64,000 nucleotides of DNA, taken from contig NC_081412.1 in assembly GCF_030272615.1 (NCBI RefSeq), forward strand, positions 672,773,823 through 672,837,822, written 5' to 3'. Below, one piece after another: positions 34,976-45,812 of this stretch (position 1 is its first letter; the number at the start of each line of letters is the position of its first letter). Position numbers and translations under genes: made by a program. Under the pieces are notes generated by a model. It worked only from the letters and a program-made list of their open reading frames with translations. It ran no database searches and was not told the DNA's origin. This stretch comes from Cryptomeria japonica. Lineage: Eukaryota > Streptophyta > Pinopsida > Cupressales > Cupressaceae.

Positions 34976-36530
34976 TGTCATCACTGGATCATCCTTATCT
35001 CCTATAATTTGACTTGATGCATGATTCCTTCTGACATACTTGGCTAATATAGGCTCGGTAGGCTCTGTATGATCTTGTTCATCACTCAATAACTGGATAT
35101 CCTCTTTATTTTCTTCAGTAACTCTCTCGGTAGGACTTGTCGGTTGAACATAGAAAAATTCTTCATAATCTTCTGGTTCCTTATAATTTCCTTCATCATT
35201 TCTTTCTGCAAATTCATCAATTTTCACATTTGCACTTTCTACTATTTTGTTAGATGATTTGATCAAACATTTAAATGTTTGCTTCTGTAAGAATAACCAA
35301 GAAATGGTCCTTCTTCACTTTTTTGATCAAACTTTCCATTTCTATCATCTTTGTGAACATTGCATCTACTTCCAAAGATTTTAAAGTAACTTACATTAGG
35401 TTTCTTGTCATACCAGATTTCATATGGTGTCTTCAAAGTTCCTTTCTTCAGTTGTACTCGGTTCAGGGTGTAAACTACTATGCTTATTTCTTCTCTCCAA
35501 AATGTTTGTGGCACTTTCTTTTCAATCATCAGGGTTCTGGCACAATCCATAATAGATCTGTTTCTTCTTTTAGCTATCCCATTTTGCTGTGGAATTCTCG
35601 GTGCAAAGACTTGTCTTTTTATACCATGATCATTGTAGAATAAGTTGAACTAATCAGAGGTGAACTCTCCTCCTCTATCAGATGTAAGACATTTCAGTTG
35701 TCTACCTATTTCATTTTCAACTCTTGCCTTGTACCATTTAAACATTTGAAAAGCTTCCGATTTTTCTTTTAAAAACATAACTGACATCATCCTTGAATAA
35801 TCATCCACAAATAATATGAAATATTTGTCACCATAATAACTTTGAACTTTCATAGGACCACAAAGATCATTGTGCACAAGATCTAAAATTCTCTTAGAAG
35901 TGTAGGACTTACTTGTAAAGCTTGATCTTGTCATCTTACCCATCTGGCATCCTCGGCACATAGCATTCCTAGGTTTTTCCAAACTCGGTAGACCTCTTAC
36001 TCGGTGCTTCCTACTTATTTTGATCAGATTATCAAAATTTCCATGACAAAACCTTTTATTCCACAACCAGGTATCATCTATCTTTGCATAAAGAGAATTA
36101 TTCCAAGTTCAGTCAAGGTGAAATGTGTTACCTTTTGTTTGATTCCTAGTAGCTGCTAACTTTCCATGCTTGTCATGAACTTTGACAATCCCTTTCTAAA
36201 ATTCTATTTGGTAACCTGTGTTGTTTAGTTGTGCTACACTCAACAAATTATATTTCAAACCTTTAACCCAATAAACATCATTGCATTTAGCATTGTCAAG
36301 AATTTTTATGGATCCTTTACCTTTTACGGACATGGTGCATCATTGCCAAACCTTACATAACCTCCATCATAATCTTCTAATTTAACAAACTTAAGTTTAT
36401 CACCTATCATGTGATGTGAGCATCCACTATCTATGATCCAAGAATCATTAGTATTTATATGAGATATTAAATCTTTTTCTTCATACATTTCTTCATTTGA
36501 TCCATCTTTGATAGCCACATAAACAACTTC
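34976..36530 (-). pseudogene. Element G protease and integrase
   Basis: The protease motif WIIDSGCSHHMIGDKLKF is intact (about 36400-36453). The integrase zinc region has His-to-Asn at its first ligand (MWNKRFCHGNFD) with AMCRGCQMGKM kept. The core has the first Asp (HNDLCGPMKVQ), the second Asp (LTSDRGGEF) and then NGIAKRRNRS, where the catalytic Glu is Lys (about 35570-35599), so strand transfer would fail. The C-terminal part (TPYEIWYDKKPNVSYFKIFGSR) leads into an acidic linker ending TEPILAKYVRRNHASSQIIGD. Stops at about 35647 and 35263. Confidence 0.87.
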
Positions 36531-37581
36531 CTCTCTATTAGTTTCATCAAATTTATCATCATTGGATTCCTCATCAGCAATTAGGCATGACTTTCTATCT
36601 CTTCTTTTGAAGTCTCGATATCCTTTGTAATGATTATCTTTTTGTCTATCATCTCGGTAATCTCTCTTTTTTAGTAGAATCTTTGTCAGGACAATTAGAA
36701 GCCATATGTCCTATCTTATCACAATTGAAACATTTCAGAGGTAGTTTTCCTTTATACTTACCTTTGCCTCTCGGTAACCTTCTGGCCAATAGTGCTTCAA
36801 ACTCTTCTTGCTTTCTAATTTCCTCATACAGTTTGTGTACTTCCTCCATATTCTTATGAAATCTTTCACTTGCTCCACTATGATTCCCTTCAGAATACTT
36901 ACTCATTCTATCATTGTAATCATTAGATTCACCAAGATGAAAAGAACTAAATGTAGATTCAACTTTATTTACCGAAGACCCACTGTTATCAAAATTACTT
37001 AACTCAAATGCATGTAGCTTACCAATAGTAGCATCTAAAGAAACTGGCATGTTAGGTACGAACCTTAATTCATTGATTGCAGAAACTCAGATTGCATAAG
37101 CAGGTAGAAGGGTTCTCAATAACTTACTTGTGACATCCTTTTCTTCAATAGTTCCTCCTGCTCCTTTGATTTGATTGACAATTTCCTTTAGTCTTGTACT
37201 ATACTAAGTTATGTTCTCACCTTCATTAATCCTCATAGATTCAAGTTGTCCTCTTAGACTATCCACTTTTTCTCTTTGAACATGTTCATCTCCACCATAC
37301 ACAGATATGAGCTTGTCCCACATTGCTTGTACATCACTGCAGCCTTCTAGGTCATTAAACTCTAAGTCAATCAATGCTAATGATATTTCAATCATTGCTT
37401 GAGTGTGTTCTTGCTTTTCCTTTATCTCTTTCTTTGTCAATGGATAGGTGCTTGGTGTAATGAAATCATTCTCTAGATAATATGTTGCATATTCTCCAAC
37501 TCCTAATAAGTGCACCTTCATCCTTTTTTGCCATGTAGAGAAACTAAACATGTTCAGCTTCGGTGCATCCCTCTTATACAT
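36531..37581 (-). pseudogene. Element G gag with zinc knuckle
   Basis: ATG at 37581 (MYKRDAPKLNMFSFSTWQKRM), 50 bases after the primer binding site. Landmarks LTKKEIKEKQEHTQAM, YGGDEHVQREKVDSLRGQLESM, a stop after GENIT at 37204, then LRTLLPAYAI with a second stop, and from 37050 VSLDATIGKLHAFEL, an acidic-charged stretch and an intact CCHC knuckle CFNCDKIGHMASNC (about 36697-36738). The tail frameshifts near 36650. Homologous to the gag of B, C and F rather than D. Confidence 0.87.
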
Positions 37582-37631
37582 CTTTGGATCTTTGCCTCAA
37601 GTACCTTTAAACTTTTTCTTTTGTGTCCAAT

Positions 37632-37644
37632 GCTCTGATACCAA
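37632..37644 (-). other. Primer binding site, element G
   Basis: The plus strand GCTCTGATACCAA is TTGGTATCAGAGC on the minus strand, an exact copia initiator tRNA-Met site, one base from the LTR end at 37646. Confidence 0.94.
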
Positions 37645-37645
37645 T

Positions 37646-39177
37646 TGTTAAGTTTTGTTACTAAATGTAAAGTAGAAATGCCAAGATAACAAGATGAGAA
37701 GGGGGGGGGGGGGTGGGGGGTGAATCATACAAACTTAAACTTCCATAAAAACAACAGATTCAAACTCGGTAGCTTAACAGATACATGTAACCAAAACTGT
37801 AAAACATGCAAACTCATAAGCAGATAACATCACAACATTTATAACACCAGATTTAACATGGAAACCCAAATAGGGAAAAACCATTGTGGGATTTCAAACC
37901 CACTAAGAAATAAACTCTTCTAGAGTATGCTCGGTTAAAAGAAAATCCTATTAAAGATTACAAAACACATTGCTAGATGTGACCCAGTTAAGGGATTTTC
38001 CTCAGATCTGTTAGGATCTTCACTTTGTTAGAAGTGACCTTGTCAAAGGATTTCAAACACTCAACTAGAATGTTACCTTGCTAGAGGGTTTTATAAATAA
38101 GACTGTTAAGTCCACTCGACTAAGAGATTTTCTGTCACTTTACAAAATAATAGTAATAAGAATATATCTGCAACTTTACATCTAAAATGCTAAAGTAGAT
38201 TCTTATTTGCTCAATACTTCCTAGTCATAGGACTTATCTTGTCCCTCTGCTGGGCTCTTTACTCTATTAGTCAAACAGGTCTTCAAGCTTTTGTGCTTGG
38301 TAATCACTATGTATCATCCCCGTGCTTACACTTTCCTGCATACATTGTTTATCAACAATTCCTTATTTATAAACAATTTGCTAACCATTGAATCTCCTTG
38401 ATCACATTTCCCATGATCAATCATAGCCATTAGATCTTCAAACTTGACTAGGTTCAATGTATCCTTTGATCTGAAAATGTTTTACCTCACCTAGGAGCTT
38501 GCATACATTTCTTGGAACTTGTGCTAGGGTATTGCGGTTCAATCTAAGCTGTAGATCTTCCTGCTAATCTTCCATTGCCATAGATCCTTAACAAACTTCA
38601 TGCATGAAATACCAATCATTTAATCAAATCCAGCTCATCAGCTTCCTTCATTAAATAATGCTTTTATTCATCTAATACATTATGTTACTACTCAGTTTTA
38701 ACTCGGTAAATACTAAACTTCACTCAGTAGACATTCCTCCTTCATTAACCGATAGCGATAACCTTAGGGTTTACCGACTAAGTTCTTTTCTCGATGACCT
38801 AGTATAGTATTAACCTTACAATCAACAACATATGTAGGATATGAAAACAATCTAAACATCATGAAAAATAATCTAAACATCATGATCTCATCATTGTCTA
38901 ACTCAGTAATAGTTTCCCATTGAATAACTTATTTCTCCCCTTATTCATCACATTCTTTCTATGTCTTTTATCAACATCTTTATATTCATCAAATCATACT
39001 TTTTAAGATATGGCAACATCATAATAAATTAGAAAATCAATTTCTTGAAATCAATGACAAAATAATGTTATTAAGACAATAAGCATCCTTAATCAGTTAT
39101 ATCCATAATCATTAACAACCTTCTCAATATTCTTATTGAAATGCCAACAATCTCTCATTGTAATTGGAATGCCAACA
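37646..39177 (-). repeat. Element G 5' LTR (high side)
   Basis: In element orientation it starts TGTTGGCATTCCAATTAC at 39177 and ends ..AACTTAACA at 37646; 1,532 bp, against 1,500 for its partner. Two local differences stand out: an expanded G run around 37703-37726 (the C-rich end block, only 6 G in the partner), and a short repeat near 38855-38885 where an AATCTAAACATCATGA unit is doubled. Confidence 0.93.
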
Positions 39178-39708
39178 GAATCTACATTCAAAGATTTTGT
39201 CTCTAACCCATCTGTGAGAAAAAGTAGAGATACTAGTCATGTCTATGAATCCAGATCCAGTAGAGATGCTGATGATGAAGATAGATTAGTGGAGCTTGAA
39301 GCATTGTTGGCAAAACAACTGCCTAGAGGCACTAGCAAATACAGAGGTAAGCTACCTTTAAATTATTTTGCATACAAAAAGATTGGTCATATAGTAGCTA
39401 ATTGCCCTAATGGTGAAAATGAACACAAGAGAGACAAATTCAAGAAGTATTAGGGTAAAGGCAAGAGAGATTGTCTTATAGCTATTGATATAGGTATCAT
39501 AGATGAAGAATCTAATGATGATGCTAGTGAAGATATTGTGTTTGTAGCTATTGAGGAAGAGATATCAAACCAGAAGGCACTGGTGTCTAGGATGGATAAC
39601 TCTAATGATTGGATCATTGATAGTGGTTGTTAACATCATATGATCAGTGATTGGAGAAAATTTCTTTCCTTAACGGAATTTGATGGTGGTGTTGTCAGAT
39701 TTGGCAAT
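39178..39708 (+). pseudogene. Element F gag zinc knuckle and protease
   Basis: Resumes after the GAATC duplication: STFKDFVSNPSVRKS, DEDRLVELEALLAKQLPRG, then a decayed zinc knuckle YFAYKKIGHIVANC (two Cys to Tyr), an acidic tail and the protease site WIIDSGC followed by a stop and HHMISDWRKF (about 39613-39654). It is interrupted at GVVRFGN by solo LTR H. Confidence 0.85.
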
Positions 39709-40540
39709 TGTTAGGATTAATGATAGTCCCAAAGATACTAAGAGGGGGAAGGGTGAATCAGTATCTAACCGGTTAACAAAATTTTTGACCTTATTAAGTA
39801 TTTTGCATTCCAAAACAATGTGCCAGTAAATATGAATTAATGTAGTAAATATGAACAATAAAGACTACATAGAAAGCACACCATAACACAAGATTTTTGG
39901 CAAGGAAACTTAGTGTGGGAAAAACCTTGGTGGGATTTGTGGCCCACAATATTCACTCACTAGCCAATGAATAGATATTACTTACAATGAGGTGCTTGCA
40001 CATGCATGAAGGCCAACTGCCTAGAGCTCACTACTCAAATACAAAAAGGAAGTCTCATTGACTTACAAAATGGATTATGAGAATCCAATATAATGTACTA
40101 CTACCAAGCAACATCTGTTATGCTAGGTTCAGTACCACTTTAAGTTCATACTATAATCATAAAACCTTATACAAATTTTACCTTAATATTCGCTTATCAT
40201 TTTTGCCATATTCATCTTCTATCCATGTCCTATCATATCTCAAAATGATTTACAAGATCTCATACTTATATGAGTCTTATTACAATATGTCATGTCAGAT
40301 TAATAAAATATATTTCAATTAAATAAAATAAACAAAAGTTTGTTCCTGTTGGCTGGGGTGTCAGTGAACATTGTTGCCGGTGAAGTGCTTGTTGGTGCTA
40401 GTGCCTATCAGTTCCTGTGTCTACTGGTGGTTGTGCCTTCCAGTGGTATACCAGATGAATGCCTCAAGGTCCACAAAGTTTCCATCAATGACAACACCTT
40501 CAATCACCTTCAATTCTCAATAGAGTGTGCAATGCCAACA
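39709..40540 (-). mobile_element. Solo copia LTR H, minus strand, nested in element F
   Basis: The plus strand starts TGTTAGGATTAATGATAG and ends GTGCAATGCCAACA, i.e. TGTTGGCATTGCAC ... CCTAACA in its own orientation; 832 bp. Flanks GCAAT (39704-39708) and ACAAT (40541-40545) are a 5-bp TSD with one change. No internal region, so a solo LTR. It resembles the solo LTR at 3807-4727 in its TTTTTCCCACAC and AAGGCCAACTGCCTAGAG segments (opposite strand). Confidence 0.88.
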
Positions 40541-40545
40541 ACAAT

Positions 40546-41860
40546 GAGTCACCCTATATGGTTTAAGGTAAGGGAGTTATTTCTCTTAATAGGAAGAGTA
40601 GTGCTAACAATGTCTATTGGGTTGAAGTTCTAAAGCACAATCTTCTGAGTGTGTCACAACATAATGACAAAGGATACTCACTAGAGTTTAGAAATGGTAT
40701 GTGCAAAATCTTTGACAACCAAGGTGAATTGATTGCACTCGAGAAACAAACTAGAGCTAATATATTTCATCTTAATCCTAAAGTTAGCAACTATTTGATT
40801 GCAAAGATAGATGATAGCTAGCTTTGGAATAGCAGATTTTGTCATATAAACTTTGATAACATTGTTAAAGTGAGTAAGTCCAAGACAGTGAGAGGTCTGC
40901 CTTAGCTAGACAAACTGGTTAATGCTCTTTGCAAAGAATGTTAGTTAGGAAAGATGGCTTCTTCAACTTTCAAGACAAAATCCTCAGCAGAGAACATGTT
41001 AAATTTGGTTCATATAGATCCATGTGGACCAATAAGAACAAGAAGTATTCAAGGTGACATATATTTCATGTTCTTCACTGATGATTGTTCAAGGATGATG
41101 TGGGTCACATTCTTGAAGGATAAGTTTGAAGCTTTTGGTAAGTTCAAGGCATTCAGGGACTTAGCTAAGAAAGAGAGTGGTAAAAAGATTAAATGTCTGA
41201 GAACAAATCAAGGTGGTGAATTTACTTCTTAGGAGTTCACTAAGTAATGTGATGAGAACGGTATCAAATGACAGCTTTTAGCACCAAGGACACCACAACA
41301 TAATGGTATCATAGAGAGGAACAACCGGTCAGTGGTTGAAGCTGCTAGGACAATATTGATACAAGGAGGTGTAGCGAAAATATTTTGGAGAGAAGCTATC
41401 AGTATGGCTATCTACACAATGATCCAAGTTCTAGTGAAAAGAGGTAAGGACAAGACCCCTTATGAATATTGGTATGGAAGATCACCTGATGTTAGCTATT
41501 TTAAGATATTTGGTAGCAAATACTTTATTAAAAGAGGTGATTACATTAGCAAGTTTCAAGCTAAGAGTGATGAAGGCATATTTCTTGGCTATTCCACCAA
41601 GAGTAAGGCCTACAAATATTTCAACAACCAAACACAAAAAATTGTTGAGAGTGCTGATGTTCAAGTAGATGAATGTCCTAAAGTCTCAGAAGGAACAAGT
41701 TCAGAGAAAAATGATGAAGATCCTTGCATTTTGCTTTTGGAACCTAAAACTCTAAAATCAAAAACTAGTAAAACAAATTTTGATACACTTGTTCAATCGA
41801 AATAGATAAATTCAGAAGAAGAAGATGATGAAGAAGCTGAGCCTAAAGGTAATGATCATT
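40546..41860 (+). pseudogene. Element F integrase
   Basis: Resumes in the protease/integrase spacer (KGVISLNRKSSANNVYWVEVLKHNLLSVSQ). The zinc region is damaged (LWNSRFCHINFD, His to Asn; ALCKEC followed by a stop where Gln is expected). In the core the first Asp is kept (HIDPCGPIRTRSIQGD), the second is Asn (RTNQGGEF, about 41203-41226), and Glu is kept (NGIIERNNRS). It continues through VYTMIQV/TPYEYWYGRSPDVSYFKIFGSK to an acidic linker. Stops at about 40819, 40942, 41230, 41245 and 41269. Confidence 0.87.
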
Positions 41861-43136
41861 TTAGTCCTAGATATGTGAGACTGAATCACAGTCCTGAACA
41901 AATTATTGGGGATAAGGATGCTAGAGTACTAACTAGAAGGAGAATAAGAAAGAACTCTTACATGATCTCCACCATTGAACCAAGAAGTGATAAGGAGGCA
42001 TTTAATAATAATCATTGGGTTAAAGCTATGGAGGAGGAATTGGATCAAATTGAGAAGAACAACACTTGGACCCTAGTACCCTGACTGGTAAATAAGAATG
42101 TCATAGGTACTAAATGGGTATTCAGAAACAAGTTAAATGAAGATGGTGTTGCAATTCACAATATGGCTAGGTTGGTTTGAAAGGGTTATGCACAAGAAGA
42201 AGGAAAAGATTATGGTGAAAATTTTACACCAGTAGCAAGACTGGAAGGTATCAGAACTTTACTTGCATTTGCAGCCCATAAGAAGTTCAAGGTATACCAA
42301 ATGGATGTTAAGTCTGCATTTTTGAATGGGATATTGGAAGAAGTTTACATAGAGTAGCCAGATGGTTATGCTTTGACAAATGAGAAAGACATGGTATGTA
42401 GATTGCATAAGGCTTTATATGGATTAAATCGGGCACCCAGAGCATGGTATAAAAGGCTTCATATACATCCGATGAAGATAGGCTTTGCAAGAACCAGTGA
42501 TGATAGCAACATTTATCTCAAGTTTGAAAGAGATGAAATAATGGTTAGTGAAGTATTTTTTGATGACATTATATTTGGAGGTAATGATGTCATGAGAAAT
42601 AGTTTTGCAGATGAAATAAGAAATGAGTTTGAAATGTCTTTAGTAGGGGAAATAAAAATTTCATAGGCTTGCAGATACAACAAATGAAGAATGGTATTTT
42701 CATTACACAATCTAAGTATGTGAAAGAGGTTTTGAAGACTTTTAGCATGAGTGACTGTAAACTAGTTGGAACACCAATGGTTATAGGTTATAAATTGTCC
42801 AAGGAAGATGAATCTAAGTATGTTGATGAAAAGGAATACAGGTCAATGATTGGAAAATTACACAATGTTGTTCATAGAAAACTGGATATAGCCCATGTGA
42901 TTGGTATAGTTGCTAGATTCCAAAAGAATCCAAAGGAAGCACATGTGATAGCAACCAAGAGAATTTTTAGGTATCTGAAAGGTACAATTGACTATGGATT
43001 ATGGTATCCATATGGAGGAAATTTTGATTTGAAGGTGTACACAGATGTTGATTGGACAGGAAATGTTGATGACCGGAAAAGCACTACCAGTGGAGCATTC
43101 TTTCTAGGAGGAAGGCTCGTTTCATGGAGTAGTAAG
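41861..43136 (+). pseudogene. Element F reverse transcriptase and RNase H, first part
   Basis: PRYVRLNHSPEQIIGDKDARV, MEEELDQIEKNNTWTLVP-stop, [58 protein letters not shown], then FFDDIIFGGND (catalytic pair kept, Val to Phe at position 2, about 42556-42588). Frameshift at about 42665. RNase H follows (DYGLWYPYGGNFDLKVYTDVDW, DDRKSTTSGAFFLGGRLVSWSSK) until it is interrupted at 43136 by insertion I. Stops at 42082, 42178 and 42355, the last at a conserved Gln. Confidence 0.88.
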
Positions 43137-44340
43137 TGTATACAACTAAAAATGATCTGGAGATAATTAATTAAATAAGTAATTATTTAATTAATACCCC
43201 TTCCTAATTTAATTGAATTCATTAGGCAATTCGATTAAATTTATCCCTTTCATCTACTTATTAATAAATATAAGGATTTATTTAATAGGTTCATTTCAAT
43301 AATCCCCTTTGATTAATTAATTCAAATTAATTAATCTTTCCCTCATTTCAATCAATTCTTCTAATCCCCTAATTAATTAAAATAAATCAATTTATGAGTT
43401 GTTGAAAATTAATTATTCTTTTCCTATTATTTGAATTTTTAAATTCAAATTACCCACATGCCTCCTAACTTCCATCCACCTAACCTAACCATCCCTCTAA
43501 CCTAACCCATTCCACCTAACCTAGGGTTTAACTAACCCTATCCTATCTTGCACATTCTAACCTCCTTATCCTAACCTCCTATAGTGTGGATATTTTCTTC
43601 TTGAGACACATGGCACTTTGGCCACATGTCTCCTCTCTTGGACACTTGTCCTTTTATGAGCTAAGCTCCTTGACACTTGTCACCACAAAGATGACAAGTG
43701 TCTCTTCCTCTAACCTCTTCTCCAACCTCCTCCAATTTCACCCTTGATATCTTCAGACTCAATCTTGATCATTGATTCCTACCACCTCACCCCTAGCTTT
43801 GGAAATCCTATAAATATTCCCCATTTTGGAGCAATAAGGATCCCATCTCATTTCATCTTATGTATTGTTATTATAGTCAGATCCCATCTCATTATCAATT
43901 TAGGCATTGTTACTATAGGCATATCAATTGAGCATTATTGTTATCGGCAATTGCATCTTAGATCTAGCTTAATTTGATCATTTTCTAGCATAATTGTTGA
44001 ATCATGTAGCTTAATCAATATCTTTTCTAGCTTAATTGCATCATCATCATAGCTTAATAATGCATATCATTAGCTTAATCAATCTCTTGGATCAATATAG
44101 CATAATCAATCTCACCTTTGCATATCATTATCATTTCAAATCCTCCATCTAGGTGTAGTCAAGTTACTAGGATTGCTTATCTAGATCTGAGAGTAAAATT
44201 CATACTCGCATCTCTTAGGAGGTGATGGGTCACTTTGTCATGGTTCATCTTTGTTTGCTTATTATTTTCTAACCATGCTTGTAATGATCTATTGAGTGTT
44301 TTGTGTTCCAGCTGCAGGTATGACACTTCAGAGGCATGAT
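43137..44340. mobile_element. 1.2-kb insertion I in RNase H of element F
   Basis: It splits RNase H between SSK and the continuing SKK-stop-SC. The flanking heptamer TAGTAAG is identical on both sides (43130-43136 and 44340-44346), of which at least GTAAG could be a 5-bp TSD. It starts TGTATACAACTAAAAATG, is very AT-rich at first (TTAATTAA runs), then has CCTAACCTAACC-type repeats (about 43480-43570) and a TATA box TATAAATA (43809-43816) followed by an imperfect tandem of ATCCCATCTCATT-type and AGCTTAAT-type repeats (about 43840-44100). No coding capacity. A solo LTR of a different (possibly Ty3/gypsy) family fits the size and TATA box, but the end does not show a clean CA. Confidence 0.7.
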
Positions 44341-44718
44341 AGTAAGAAGTAGAGTTGTGCTTCACAATCTACTACTCAAGCTGAGTATGTTGTAGCTTAT
44401 ATGAATTGCACATAGGCTATTTGGATGAGGCACATTTTGGAAGGTTTTAAGATGAAGATCTCTGAAACTATAAATATCTTATGTGATAATACAAGTACCA
44501 TAAATATTTCTAAGAATCTTGTTCTGCACACATGAACCAAGCATGTTGAATTGAAGTATCATTTATTGAGGGAAAAATTTCAAAGCAAAGATTTTATCTT
44601 AGAGAATGTTTCTACAAAGGAGCAGCTTGTAGATATCTTTACCAAACCTCTTCCTAAGACTACATTTGAGTGTCTTAGAAGAAAACTAGGGGTTGTACCC
44701 CTTCATGAGGTCAATTGA
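44341..44718 (+). pseudogene. Element F RNase H, last part
   Basis: SKK-stop-SCASQSTTQAEYVV, IWMRHILEGFKMKI, LCDNTSTINISKNLVLHT, TKHVELKYHLLREKF, DIFTKPLPKTTFECLRRKLGV and the HEVN end with TGA at 44716. Stops at 44350 (conserved Gln), 44413 and 44535. It completes the polyprotein of F. Confidence 0.87.
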
Positions 44719-44902
44719 GCATGATGTTGATTGCATCAGTCCTTGAAACACTTGTAGAATTTTACATAGATTGATGTAGAAGTGGATGTATTCCACAGGG
44801 GGAGCATCAAGTTGTAGTATGTTGTTGATGCACAGTGAATATTTGCAATTACATGTTTTATTTTCAATTTGGCATTTATGTCAAAGGGGGAGAAGAATTA
44901 TG
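44719..44902 (+). promoter_or_regulatory. Element F 3' internal region, first purine tract
   Basis: Non-coding stretch with TCAAAGGGGGAGAAG at 44881-44895. Insertion J begins a few bases later and separates this tract from the one that adjoins the 3' LTR (51420-51430). Confidence 0.72.
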
Positions 44903-45812
44903 TGTGTTAGTCTCAAATTCTGATTTCCCTCCTATCCTCCTGTAAGAAAATGAATAACTTTGTCTGCATATGAAGAGATCAGGGAAAAATAACCTTAGAG
45001 TAATATATAACAAGGTTTGAGAACCTTCTACACTTTTAACTTATCCAAAGTTCAGGCGGGTGTACCTTTTGTGAATACTTTCACACTTTAAACTAAGATC
45101 CACAATAAACCAGTGTCAAAAACTAGTGGATTTCCTCACCTCAACATAAACTGAAATATTAGGATAAAAACTTGTATACTTCTTCAGTATTGATCTTCAA
45201 AAAAATTAGAAAGAATCCCACAACAAGTACCAATGCCTTATCCAGGCCATAGAGTCACCTAAATCAAGCAATAATTTTCAAAACTAAACATTTTGATACA
45301 CCTCATCATCTCAACTTTCATAAACCTCATACATGCCTAACATATACATAAGTCCTCTCCCATTTAACTAAAATAATTCATCATATTCATAACAATAAAC
45401 AATAGATTTGTTGACAAAAATATTCCTTGCACATTTAATCTCTCTCCTAAAGAGAAAAGCCAGAAATAACATCTATAAGATTGCCTTACAATCCATGCTC
45501 ATTCGAACAACCCTAGATTATCCAAATGAAACCAACAAACTAAATAATGCACACTAGAAGACAAAAGAAATTTTAGGCCTAAAACTTTGAGTTGTATATT
45601 CATATTCATTCTTGAAATAATATTACATTACTCAAAGCAATCTCCTTGAAACCAGAAAAAACCCTAAATGTATTTTGCTAGAGTTTCTTTACAAAATTCT
45701 TGTGATCTTTTTTCACTAATCCTGGTATCCATTTATAACATCATGGATGCATACAAGCTTCGGACATTCCTAGAAAGGTTTGTTACAAACTGCAATATTC
45801 TCCAAGAAATAG

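Larger units (their letters stand above)
31531..39177 (-). mobile_element. Complete copia element G, minus strand, nested in gag of F
   Basis: 7,647 bp with two LTRs, an exact-type primer binding site, a full gag-to-RNase H set on the minus strand and a perfect TSD GAATC (31526-31530 and 39178-39182). Excising it rejoins F's gag in frame to its zinc-knuckle part. It has fewer stops than B, D or F, so it looks like one of the younger insertions, but its integrase Glu is changed and it has several stops and frameshifts. Confidence 0.94.
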
